Assembly: GCA_963966185.1 (NCBI GenBank) | Contig: CAWZYM010000151.1 | Location: 1,328,501-1,392,500 of the forward strand | Length of the DNA: 64,000 nt | Reading direction: 5' to 3' | Origin: Rhabditoides inermis | Taxonomy: Eukaryota; Nematoda; Chromadorea; Rhabditida; Rhabditidae | Part shown: positions 1-10,031 of the stretch, one piece after another | Position numbering within the stretch: the stretch's first letter is position 1 | Layout: every line of letters begins with the position of its first letter | The notes under the pieces: generated by a model | Database searches by the model: none | The model's input: the letters and a program-made list of their open reading frames with translations, nothing else | What the model was told of the DNA's origin: nothing | Translations under genes and position numbers: made by a program

Positions 1-626
1 CATGACCTCGTAGCGTGTTGGTAACACTCACGCTAAGTTGGTTGAACGCTGGTTCGACTCTCGCTACTCACAGAAAGTTTTGCCGACAAGAAACCATCAT
101 TCAACATGCGCTGATCTTTCTCTAACCACCATAATTCTCTTCGTGGAAAGAGCCAAACTCGGGTGCGGCCCTACTATATGTATTAATTTCCTATTGTTTT
201 ATTAGGTGTAGTAGATTGATTAGTGTCAAAAATGTAGGCAAAATCGTTAGATAGAAAACATAGTTGTAGAAATCACTTCACAAACGTGCACATTTTTGAA
301 TTCATTGTTGTGTCACTATTCTGGATCACGTAGATGTATGTATGTTTTGAAAAAGAGAACGTGAAATTCGGGAAGAGTGTTGGTGATTATGAAAATTACG
401 TTTGCATATTTAAAAATGGACAACTGTGAAAAAGTATTATGAAAATAGTATTATGGATGATTACAAGTTCCGTGATGTTTCACGTTCTATACGTGATCCG
501 ATTATGATGATCGAAAAATCGTCAACACTTGCATCAAACAATGCAAAATCAAATTTAAACTATGCCGTTCACAACAGAAAGATCCTATATAAAAGAAAGA
601 GCAAAACTTGAAAGGCATTTTCCGTA
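1..626. other. Intergenic, no gene seen; tRNA-like fragment at left edge
   Basis: No supported coding exon is visible. Positions about 9-62 carry a tRNA-like pair of boxes: TAGCGTGTTGGT resembles an A box and GGTTCGACTC resembles a B box. The stems do not pair well, so this looks like a tRNA pseudogene or SINE-like remnant rather than a working tRNA. A TATATAAAAG string lies at about 586-595 with no adjacent gene start. Confidence 0.35.
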
Positions 627-1011
627 GGGATGTCAAGTGGGCGGAGCTTTGATGGCACAAATATGCGGCATCTTCCCGCGCCAAACGGAATACACCATTC
701 GACGCGCCGTAAAAAGTTGTATCTAGTAGTGCCTTCCTTTTGGCGCTGGACCGTGTCATAACCTATTATTTTTGACAAAAATTGATTTGATCCTATGAAA
801 ATGACGTCAAAAAGGGGCGTGGCTTAGCCTTTCTCTGTGAAGTTGTGTGCCGCGCGCGCCCTCAAACCGCGCGCTTTCGATGCGCGTAACGCGGAAATGA
901 AAGAAAACAACTAATTAAAATGATACTTTTTCAAAACTACATATAATTTACTTCATTTTGATATACAGTAAGCACATATCCGTAACACTTGAAAATTCCC
1001 CTTGACATCCC
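627..1011. mobile_element. TA-flanked MITE-like inverted-repeat element
   Basis: The ends form an inverted repeat: GGGATGTCAAGTGGG at 627 and its near-complement CCCCTTGACATCCC ending at 1011. Both ends are directly flanked by TA. The element is about 385 bp with no credible ORF and a GC-rich palindromic interior around 850-895. A short terminal inverted repeat with a TA target duplication is the signature of Tc1/mariner-derived non-autonomous elements; that family assignment is inference from the ends only. Confidence 0.6.
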
Positions 1012-1044
1012 TAATTTTCCGTACATTTTCACGCTAAGAACAAT

Positions 1045-1590
1045 ATGAAGTATGGTATGTTGGCTATTATGTTTTTTGCACTTTTTCAACTGGTCCAGTC
1101 ACAAGTAAGCGAGTTTATCGTGTTTCATTTTGTTTGTTTTTTCTAATTCAGGCAGATTGTTCAACATGTCAAATGGTGGCAGCGTCGACAGTGAAGTGGC
1201 ATCCGCGTGAGTCTCTCTCTCCTTCCCTCCCTTTCTCTCCCTCTTTCTTTCTCCCCCCCCCCTCTCTCTCTTTCTCCTTCTCTTTCCCTCTCCCTTTCCC
1301 TTTCCCCCCCCCTCTCTCTCTCTCTCTCTCTCCCCCTCTCTATCTCCTTACCTACTCTTCAGGAGCCTCCCAGCCCCTATTGCGTGCCCATTCTAACGCT
1401 TTATATGGAGCGAACACAGTGGATGCGGCTTTGAAGTTAGTTCACCAATCTTACGGTTGTATATTCTCAGTCTCATCTGCCTCTTTTCAGTGGCCAGTAC
1501 TCTCTTGTCTACCGTCTCGCCAACCCGCATCCTCTCTCTGGCCCCGCCCCTTCTGCCTACCAAATATGCCAGCAAGTTGGGAGGTGCTAA
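1045..1590 (+). CDS. Small secreted protein, about 95 aa, four cysteines
   Basis: Four exons are joined by clear GT-AG introns: about 1045-1104, 1152-1207, 1363-1435 and 1491-1590. The start is the ATG opening a strong signal peptide (MKYGMLAIMFFALFQLVQSQ). The mature part has a CSTC pair near its N-terminus and closes with ICQQVGRC just before the stop. The middle is rich in Ala, Leu and Asn. The spaced cysteine pairs recall a reduced saposin/caenopore-like or other disulfide-bonded secreted peptide, but only four cysteines are present and I do not recognise the family. The second intron holds a CT microsatellite. If the 1436-1490 intron were retained, the frame would stay open to about 1628 with an unrelated C-terminus. 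The spliced version is preferred because both sites fit and the product ends neatly. Confidence 0.6.
1207..1345. repeat. CT-rich microsatellite in intron
   Basis: A polypyrimidine stretch of TC repeats and C runs starts immediately after a 5' splice site (GTGAGTCTCTCT) and runs almost to the acceptor, so it makes up most of this intron of the small secreted protein gene. Confidence 0.85.
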
Positions 1591-1796
1591 TAAGACTATC
1601 AACAAAAGAAAATGTAGTCAGTGTGTAAATGAACGTGATTGTGTTATTGATGTTATTGGATAAAAGACTTTTCTGTGAACATTGGATGATGTATGATACA
1701 TATGTGAAGACTTCTCACAAAATGTATTTTCACCTTTTTAACAGAACATTTTAAATCTAACGATTTTATTTTCTGTATTCTGAGTTGGGATGTCGA

Positions 1797-3314
1797 TTAC
1801 ACTTTCGGATAAAATTTCACTTCAGTGAATACGGAATATCCAGGGACGATCTGAAATGGTAAATAACTGAATTTAAAAAAAGATAAGAGAGAGAGTGAAA
1901 GAACGAGGGAGAAAGAGAGATACAGTACCAGTACGCTTCTATAGTCTCCATCAAGCGGCTTTTTCACAGTCGGTTTGTGCTTGTATATTCCTTGGTATGT
2001 CTTTGTGAAATCAGTCATGCAAAACTAAAAAAAAGAGTAATGCAGTCAATGAAGATCGTATAAACTAACCTTGATTCCTTCTTTAGTGTTCTCCCATACC
2101 ATGTCTGTTCCTGCAATCACATACATAAAATTTAAGGTTTCCTATGTTGTGAAAAACTTACCAGTATCCAGATACAGTTTAGGTTTGTGTATATCGGATT
2201 TGGGCAGCCATCTATTTTTGCTCCAAGTATTCAGAATCAGCTGGAATATTTCAAATCAGTTGATGTAAAACAAATATTTTACTGACGCTTCCGTACAGGT
2301 TAGCATGCCCGAATCTATAATGGAAGTTCGATATGAACAGAGGTCGCAGAATGTGCGGATTGGCAGACTTCGGTGAGTCCTGAAATGTCTATAGGTGGTC
2401 CAGAATCTGCCTTTCTGCTCACCCCTCGAAGTGTGATCGTGTACATGCAGTCGTATTTCAGCTTCAGCCATTGGCTAGACGGCACATAATGGAAGGCGAG
2501 TTTCTGAAACAGCAAATGCCAGGAAATGGAGATTGGTGACTCACCGTGCCCAGGTTGAAGCCCTTGTCGAATTGTGTGTGATACGCGTATCTCGTGTTCA
2601 GAGTGCCGTTTGTGTTATATGTGTTGATGTACTCTCCGCCTATGTACGCGTCTTGTAGTGTTGTGTCACCCTGAAACATTCGGGCACTGTGAATACCAAT
2701 CAGCGTTCCAACATCGTAGCTTACCGAAACACTGAATTTCGTCTGCAGAGCAGTGATTCCTTTTGCTGTATACGAGAACAGCTGTTTACCATCTCCCTCC
2801 ACCTCCAATTTATCGCCGTGGAATCTAAAATTAGTAGTGAGTAAGTTAGTTTTCCAGTGTAGTTTACCTTATACGAATGTTGTAGTACAGAAATCGGAAG
2901 GGCGACGGTTTCGTTCCAACCACTTTTCCTTTCTAAACAAAGGCTGGTTATGATTCGATTGGTGAAAATATAGGAAGAATTCTCACATCAAGAAGTCGCA
3001 CTGATTTTTCGACCAAATTTACATCGATTTCAAGCTGATTCGTTTGCTTTTTAGACTTGGAGTCTTCTGACAGCGTTTTGACAGACATACTGAAATTACA
3101 GACCATGGGAGAGGGGGCGGATAAAGAAAGGGAGAAGAAGAAGTAGAAGTAGAATCACACGCACCGTTTAGCATCATTGAGAAAGGTGCCATAAATTATG
3201 ATTGATTGTCCAGCTTTCAGCGCACATGATTGTACATAGGGAACCGACAGCTTGCGATCCTCGGGGTAACCGGGACACTGAAATCGGATATCTATGACTT
3301 TCTTCCCCCCCCCC

Positions 3315-3366
<52 letters not shown>

Positions 3367-4381
3367 TTTCACTCTATTTCACTCACTCTTTCGCCAAGTG
3401 GCAATATCGATGGAACGTTTTCAGAGTTCGTTTTAGGTTTCGGAGTTGTCTTTTTCGGTGTAGTTTTCTTTTGCGCGGTAGGTTTCGGTTTCGTTGTTGT
3501 TTTTGGTGTCGTAGTCGTAGCTAATACTTTTTTTTCATAAACATGATCACTTTGCACACTGCATAGGGTACTACTGAAAAATGCCTAATTGTATCGAATT
3601 AAGAAATTATGTGTTCTCAGTTCTCACTTGTGAATTGTTTGCGAGCAGAAATACCCGCGTTTCGAAGAAAATCCACTAAGAGACACGAATGTGTTTTCTG
3701 TCAACGATGGAAGAGCTGAAAACGAACAGATCAGTACAGTTTAAACAAAGTCAGTAATATATTAAATGTTACCCATAAATCTGAAATGATCGGGTTGGCT
3801 TCCGTCCATGTTTCGCATCGATCCGTTCTCATAGCTCGTGCCAACGAAAATCGATTTCGGCGCAATTTTCAAGGAAAACATGCTGTCTGAAAACACACTT
3901 GTCACTTGTCATCTCATCGCAATACGAATCGCAGACTGTCAATATCTTCACTCACGAATAATTTGTTTGATGTCTCTGTCTGAGTGAGCGATCGGCAGAC
4001 TCATACTCGCCTCCGAACACGCTTTGCGAGCGGCGGACGACTATAATTGATGTGATTTTTAAATTTCGACAAAAATCTGGGAAATCATACGTCTTTGAGA
4101 GAGACCGAATTGTGGACGAGTCGATAACAGGTGTGGCCTATGCGCGTCGAACCGAGAGGACAGGTGAGGGAGAGTGCTGCAACAGAGGAAAACGTCGGTC
4201 GACACTCTCAGCTCACATCAACTCACACAGCGTACAGTATCCCATGTCAGCTTTGTCCTTTGTGAAGGAATCGGCTTTGGATTGCACGTTCTTCGAAAGG
4301 TTGGCGTACTGTGGAAAACGAGGGTTATCGACAATAGAAATGGAGGGAGGAAGACAAAGGGAGAGAGAAAGAGAGATAGAA

Positions 4382-4431
<50 letters not shown>

Positions 4432-4812
4432 ACCTTCACATACGCCACGTCACTCTCCGCGGGTTCGAGCATCTTCCGACACTCTCCTACCGAACCTGAT
4501 CGACGCGTCACATAGCAAACGTCCTGCGAAAATTCTCGCAAACGAATTAACAGTTTCATATTTTTATTGAACAGGAATGAGAGAGATGGACGTATCCAAA
4601 CTCACATCCACGAGAAATGAATGGTACGGTAGAGAGACGCATTTCAACACGTGACGTTTATCTGAAGCCACATCACTTCTAGGGTTTTCACTCTTCTAGG
4701 TTTCTTCATTTCTCTCTCTATCTCTCTATCTCTCTCATCACTCACAGTACTCTTCCTTGATAGATATAGCCGCCGTCCAAGTAACGAATGAGAGGAGAAT
4801 CCACCCTCGCAT
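1797..4812 (-). CDS. Secreted lectin: C-type lectin modules joined to two galectin modules
   Basis: About fifteen exons give roughly 620 aa in one continuous frame. The start at 4812 opens a signal peptide (MRGWILLSFVTWTAAIS). Residues about 40-100 form a short degenerate C-type-lectin-like segment (CYVTRRSG, ECRKM). A fuller C-type lectin domain follows (CPLGSTRIGHTCYRLV, ARKACSEASMSLPIAHSD, FVSLSGF, YFCSQ). Next is a Thr/Lys/Pro linker (KTTTKPKPTAQKKTTP). The C-terminal half reads as two galectin-type beta-sandwiches: the first has LKAGQSIIIYGTF, DAKR, LEVEGDGKQLFSY and KFSVSGDTTLQDAYI; the second has FGHANLYGS, LILNTWSKNRW and IVPGYSVFTEVKFYP. The usual galectin sugar motif (H-NPR-N-W-E-R) is only partly kept. 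It is likely secreted for glycan or microbe recognition. Domain calls are mine from motif patterns. The donor near 2310 (AGC|gtcagt) was chosen because it keeps frame into the second galectin module. Confidence 0.7.
4347..4430. repeat. GA microsatellite next to a splice donor
   Basis: Pure GA repeat on the + strand; on the coding (-) strand it reads as CT directly after the donor of the lectin exon ending at 4434. Confidence 0.85.
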
Positions 4813-5194
4813 TGCGTGGATATGGCCACTTCAACGGTTACTGTATCTATTTAAACATTCTTTCACAGTATTAATCATTCTGTTATATTATGTCCGAACG
4901 GTATTCTCATAGAAGAATTATGCACGAATTGACGAATCGTCGCCTTTTATGAGCGCGCAAAAGTGACAGTGACTATTGATGATTGAAATATTATGATGTT
5001 TGATTTATACAGAAAACAGAAACGAAAAAAACTTTATCTGTATCAAAACAAATACTTATTCAAAATCGCTTATTCCTGTACACATTGCACGCATGAGAAC
5101 TTTAACGGTTTGATTAGCGCTGGGAGAAAAGTTTATGTAGCCACACCATTACATATATTACAAGCGAGTGGCAACCGGGCAACACATAATCAAA

Positions 5195-6496
5195 TCAGGT
5201 GCAGATACGTTCGAACTGAATGATGATGGAGTGGGATTGGTGATGAATGAGGGGAGAGTGGTAGGCGCTGACGCCCCCGCGAGAGCTGCGGACCACATCC
5301 GAGACATGCACGATGGAAGACATTCGAGGGGACAGCGAGGACAAGAGCGACTGCAATCGATAGTATGTTTATGTGAAAAGGAGAGTGTCAATCTCACGTT
5401 CATTCCCTCTTCGTAGGGCATTTCGACACTGAAGTAGGACACGTCCCGAGCACCCGAGTCAATCTCCTAGAATCGAAATGGTTGTTGCTATTTCTATATG
5501 TACTGGTTACCTGTAGGTACTGGATAACAGCGGCGAGCGAGACGCTATGTCGACCGTGCAGTTTCACGCCCCGTAGACGAAGAGACAGGAAAGCAGGGTC
5601 GTCGATGTCAGACTGGAGAGACTGGAATACGCATGATAGTATTTGTGAAATGGAATCACAGCTCCTACCGTGAAGTTGTCTCCGACGTACAGCGCTGTGA
5701 GCTTCTTGGTGGCGGGAGATTCGAACAGAGACGCTGAAACGGAAAGGTCACTCCATAACACGTGACTGTGTTAGGTACCTGGTAGAGTGAACTCATCGTT
5801 GGCACCGATCCAAAGAACACCGATGCCACCAGCAGTCTCGACGAATGTAGTGAGGTAGTCTGAACGGGGTCGATTCAATTATCAATGTCACGTTTTTTCC
5901 CCATACCAGCAGCCTCTTGCGATGCCAGTTCAATGTAGAGATCGTTGAATCGAACTTTGGAAGAGATGGAAGCGAAGAAAGCGAGGTCCGAGGAAGTCAC
6001 TTCGTGCTGGAAACGAGTTCAATGAATAATATTGCGGCCACATACCAGTCCTCCGATGGATATGGTAGCCTTGGTTCGGACGACGTCAAGGTGTCTTTCG
6101 AATGCGACATAGTCATCGACTGGCAGCTCCCATTCGTAGTCGCCCCCACACGTATGCGAGACAGTGCAGTAGATCGAGTAGTCACGCTGCAAACATTGCA
6201 ATCGAAATTCCTAACATTACCGGTTGGTTCTTGTTATGATCTGTCTTTTTTTTTTACAATGTTACATTTCATGTGTAGTTACAAACCCGTATAAATTATT
6301 ATTAATAAACTGGTTCACTCACATGGCGCCTGGTAACTTCCATCATGATGTGCACTTTGTGCATTCTGTCGTGGTAATTGTTGACGAGGTCATGGTGGAA
6401 TGTGCTGGTGAGTTGGAGGGAGAGGAGGTCCTGGAGACGGAGATGGGAAGCGATAGCCACCCACAGTTCGGCAGGCAGCATGGGGAGACTGCACAT
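5195..6496 (-). CDS. F-box protein with nematode-type C-terminal region
   Basis: About eight exons encode roughly 310 aa. The first exon is an F-box: MLPAELWVAIASHLRLQDLL then LSLQLTSTFHHDL, matching the LP.E....I...L...DLL..... pattern that binds SKP1 in SCF ubiquitin ligases. The remainder (for example YVAFERHLDVVRTKATISI, VRFNDLYIELA, IGVLWIGAND, LTALYVGDNFTSLQSD, ending IIIQFERIC) has the alternating beta/alpha feel of the FTH/DUF38-like region that follows F-boxes in nematode-expanded families. That second assignment is inference. It probably recruits an unknown substrate for ubiquitination. The start is the ATG at 6496; a second in-frame ATG lies five codons downstream. It is on the same strand as, and 383 bp upstream of, the lectin gene. 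Confidence 0.65.
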
Positions 6497-7487
6497 GGTA
6501 GGAGAATGAGTGATCTTCCACTTGCCCGTATTTGTACGGTTACAACTGCCCTATTTAGGGCATGCCTCCGGCATTGTCTATGTACGTGACCTATGAGATA
6601 CAGAATCTCACTACCATTCTCATTATCCTTGTAAGTGGTTATTGATTGATTGTGGTACATTGAATAAGCAATACAAAACATTCACAGTAACTATAACTAT
6701 ACCTATTGTCTTTTTTTTTGAATTTCCACATATATTTATCACCACACACTCAGCTAAATTGTAGCTGGGGCTAATTGGGACTTTTATAGTCGCTGATAAC
6801 TGAAAACTAATCAGACTGGTTGGGTGATAACACAACTATGAAATCATAAATCACCTTCGTACCCTCTTATCAATGAAACCATATTGCATTTTGCCGATAA
6901 CGTGGGCCAATATAAGCCACGCCAATATAAGTTAGCTAAACGTCCACTCTTTGAATCCAGTTATTTATAACTTTACGATAAACTTTACAGATGCTACTAT
7001 TGTGGCTTCTTTCCATGTTGTAAAATATTAATGCTATCAAGTGTTAATAAAGCATATCAATTAAAGTATACCTCATCAGGTATCTCACATCGTCTAATTG
7101 CAATCATAATATCTAATTGTGCTGAATGTCGCAATCGGTTTGTCTGGGTCACAGACGTGGTCAATCTTTTCGGAAACCGTTTCGGAAGTAATTCAAGTGG
7201 TTCGGAAGTGATTGGAGGGTTCCTGAAGATTAGCTGGCGCAAAAAATTGCTATTTTGTTTTAGCCACGCGTTCCGGTTGGAGGGAGGACGACTGTGCTGA
7301 CAACAATGGATTCGTGTGCAAGAAGAAACCGACACAGTAATCAAAATTATGCAATAAATTACGTTGCAGTATTGATTGAGTAAAACTCTTTATCTTCGAT
7401 GAAACCTTTAAGCGAAACATGTAAGCAATGAATTGAAGTGGTTGAAATGCGTTTCTAATATTTATATCTTCTCTATTTCTTTCTTCT
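6497..7487. other. Intergenic, no gene seen
   Basis: A 1 kb gap between two minus-strand genes. It is mostly AT-rich with no credible coding exons. Around 7160-7215 there are three TTCGGAA blocks similar to the inner repeats of the TTAA element at 10966-11160, so a decayed copy of that family may lie here. Confidence 0.4.
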
Positions 7488-8981
7488 TCAGTAGGCGTTT
7501 CCGTTGATTTTGACATTGGTGGCCTCGTCTCCGCGACAATCGGCCTCGACCATCAGAAGACGACCTCCATTCACGTCGGAGAGCTAGAGAGAGAGGGAGT
7601 TGAGAGAGAGAGAGAGAGAAGGAGAGAGAGAGAGATTACCTCCTTGCGAATGCGCACGAATCCGTTGTGGAGGCGAGTGACGACCACCTGAACTGTCTGT
7701 CTCTGCTCTCTTCTCTCTCATATACCTTGGCTGGCAGGGCCGTCTTTGTCTGTTCGTTCTTCGAAAGCAGATACTCATAGTCGATCTCCTTCACTCGCTC
7801 GTATGCACCCATAGTCAGAGTCTGCAAAGAATCTTCTCCCTCTCTCTCTCCCTCCCTCTCTCTCTCTCTCTTTCTCTCCCCCTCCCTCTCTCTACCTGGT
7901 TGATGTCACTGCAGGCGCTCCTATCCTGTCCAGTCATATTATCACGAGAAGAGAAGGTGGAACGAAGGAGGATCGAAGCGGGCTGAAAGTATGGGAGTAC
8001 TGTAGTATTCATGCTACTATTCATGTTACTGTACCTGGGAGGGAGGAGTTGTCTTAGGGGACTCCTTGGGAACAGTGGTCCTCTCGGTGACCGTGACAGT
8101 CATCGCCTGTCTCGTCTCCACATCAGACATGTTCGAACCACGCACACTGAAATGAAAATCAATAATCGTTTGATCAATCGATAATCAATCGATATTCACC
8201 TCTCCTTGCTGGCACGAACATCGTTGACGCACGAGACAACAGGGCGGGAGCTGGAAATGACAGTAAGAGAATTCAAGCTACAGTAACCCGTACCGCGGAT
8301 GCGAGCGGGTGGTGGGAGGGAGGTTCTCGAGGAATTCTGCAGAGGGAGCCTCGGCAGTGTAGAGGGCGCGAGTCAGAGAGGTCGCATCGGCCATAGTAGG
8401 GCTGAACCGTCAACATTCCTCTCTCTCTCTCCTCTCTCTCCCCCTCTCTCTCTCCCTCCCTCTCTCCCTCTCACTCTCACCCCTGAGTGTCGACTGCGCT
8501 CTTATCAGCCTTCTCCAGAGTGGCCAGCAGACGGTTCATTTTCTCCACCGTAGTCTCCGCGGCGTGGCCAGCCTCTGGATACGGTGGGTTACTGTAGCTA
8601 CAGTACTCCACATACCTAGGATGGAGGTGGCATCGGAGTAGGAGGTGGTCAGAGTGCGGGGGCAGTGGGTAGTCTCTACGCGAGACTGGTCGGGGCGCGG
8701 TCCACCCAGAATCGACGACCTACAGTACGCCAGTGACATCCTTGCCTACTGTTTTCTACCGTATACCTGATCTTGGCGTCTCCAGTCTTGCGACCACGGG
8801 TGAATTCGCGATGAAGGCGCTCCTCTCCCTCCAGAAGCTGGCAGATCTACAATCAATCCGTACCAATCAATACTCGATCGATCGATACTTTGTCGGCCCG
8901 CTGGAAGACGGCTTGGCAGGCAGTGTCGAGGGAATCGGAGGCCCGGCCGACGAAATGGCGAGCGGAGAAGGAGGAGCACAT
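7488..8981 (-). CDS. Coiled-coil protein, possibly intermediate-filament-like
   Basis: Eleven short exons give about 320 aa with consistent phases. The N-terminal third is predicted helical (ASDSLDTACQAVFQRADK, ICQLLEGEERLHREFTRGR, TVEKMNRLLATLEKADK). LLEGEE is the hallmark string at the end of the intermediate-filament rod, but the rest of the rod is missing or unrecognisable. The C-terminal part is Ser/Thr-rich, then ends with a compact region (VVVTRLHNGFVRIRKEL, GGRLLMVEADCRGDEA, NGNAY and stop). It could be a divergent filament-associated or cytoskeletal protein; I do not recognise the family. The start at 8981 is the first ATG in the frame, and upstream exons inside the GC/CT-rich stretch to 9100 cannot be excluded. 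Introns contain GA and CT arrays (7582-7634, 7838-7893, 8421-8475). Confidence 0.5.
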
Positions 8982-10031
8982 GGAGAACGGAGGAAAGAGG
9001 AGGAGGGAGGAGAAGGAGGAGGGAGGGGCGAGTCGAGGGGCCGAGGCGAGCGAGTGCGAACGAATGAACGAGTTTCCACGACGGGAGAAATGATACATTC
9101 TTTATCGCCAACGATTGCTGAATGTAAACTGCAAGGATATTGTAAGGAACTTAAGTTTTCTCAGTGTGATATAACACAAAAGTTGCAACTAGTATTTTTA
9201 ATGGATAGAAAGAACGGAAGCTGCCGAATTCGAATGCATGCCCTAGCCGTCTGCGCGCTCTCACAGCACACACTCTCTCGCCACACCGGGTATGCACTCA
9301 CTCTCGCAGTTGCAGTCACTCTCGCAATGCGCGAATCGTATTTTTGATTTTATTTATTTATTCGTTTCATATTTGATGTGTTTTTAGTATTTACGTTCTG
9401 TATTACTTCTATTGTACCGTGTTCGGCGTCATCGGCGTCAGCTGAGGAAGCTGACCGTCTCCAACTCGCGGGTATACGGTAGTTTCGCGGTAAGAGTGGT
9501 GCGGGTTTGGAATGAGCTCCCCGATACGGTAGTGGGGTGCTCATCACTTTCCGCTTTCAAAACCGCCTTGGGTATGTTCGACTTAAATAGTATTAATCAT
9601 ATGTCATAACCAACACTTGTTTCTGTCCTGTCAACATTCACCGTCCTTGTCCACATTGTCCTGTCCTGTCATGTCATGTCCTTGGAACCGGTGAAGATTA
9701 TTCTCTCTATGCGGCGCGGTATTTCACTCATATTCTATCGGTGTCTCTATTGATTCGTTTATTTTCGCTCTCCCGGTGTAATTGTATCAAATATTTCCGC
9801 ATATTGCTCAATTATGTCATTTTCGATTGTTTCCATTTCGCCCACATTATTTCATTCCGAGATAAATGTCTATCACTCGTGTTTGTACGTGTTTCGTTGA
9901 CACATCAGACAAACGCGCAGCATTTGCCAAGTTTTCAAGTGTGTTGTCACTCCGGCTTGTTGCTTCTTCACTTGCACTCGTCGATGTTCACTGTGATTGT
10001 GTATGTTGCAGTGTCCTTTCTCGACCTCGCA
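8982..10031. other. Intergenic; contains a LINE remnant
   Basis: Between a minus-strand and a plus-strand gene. Apart from the retrotransposon remnant at about 9400-9680 I see no supported coding exon. The stretch just before 10032 is likely promoter or 5' UTR of the SUMO-protease-like gene. Confidence 0.4.
9400..9680 (+). mobile_element. Non-LTR retrotransposon (LINE) 3' end fragment
   Basis: The frame at 9412-9606 reads RRHRRQLRKLTVSNSRVYGS, then FAVRVVRVWNELPDTVV, SLSAFKTALG and a stop. The pattern F.VR....WN.LP..VV....S...FK..L is the conserved extreme C-terminus of CR1/Jockey/RTE-type LINE polyproteins after the reverse transcriptase. Only this tail remains. It is followed by a GTCCTGTC-rich tract (about 9635-9690) such as is found in LINE 3' UTRs. 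The rest of the element is absent, so this is a dead 5'-truncated insertion. Confidence 0.65.

Noticed and set aside
4052..4570. A 172 aa plus-strand ORF
   Set aside because: It runs through a GA array and is antisense to four spliced lectin exons.
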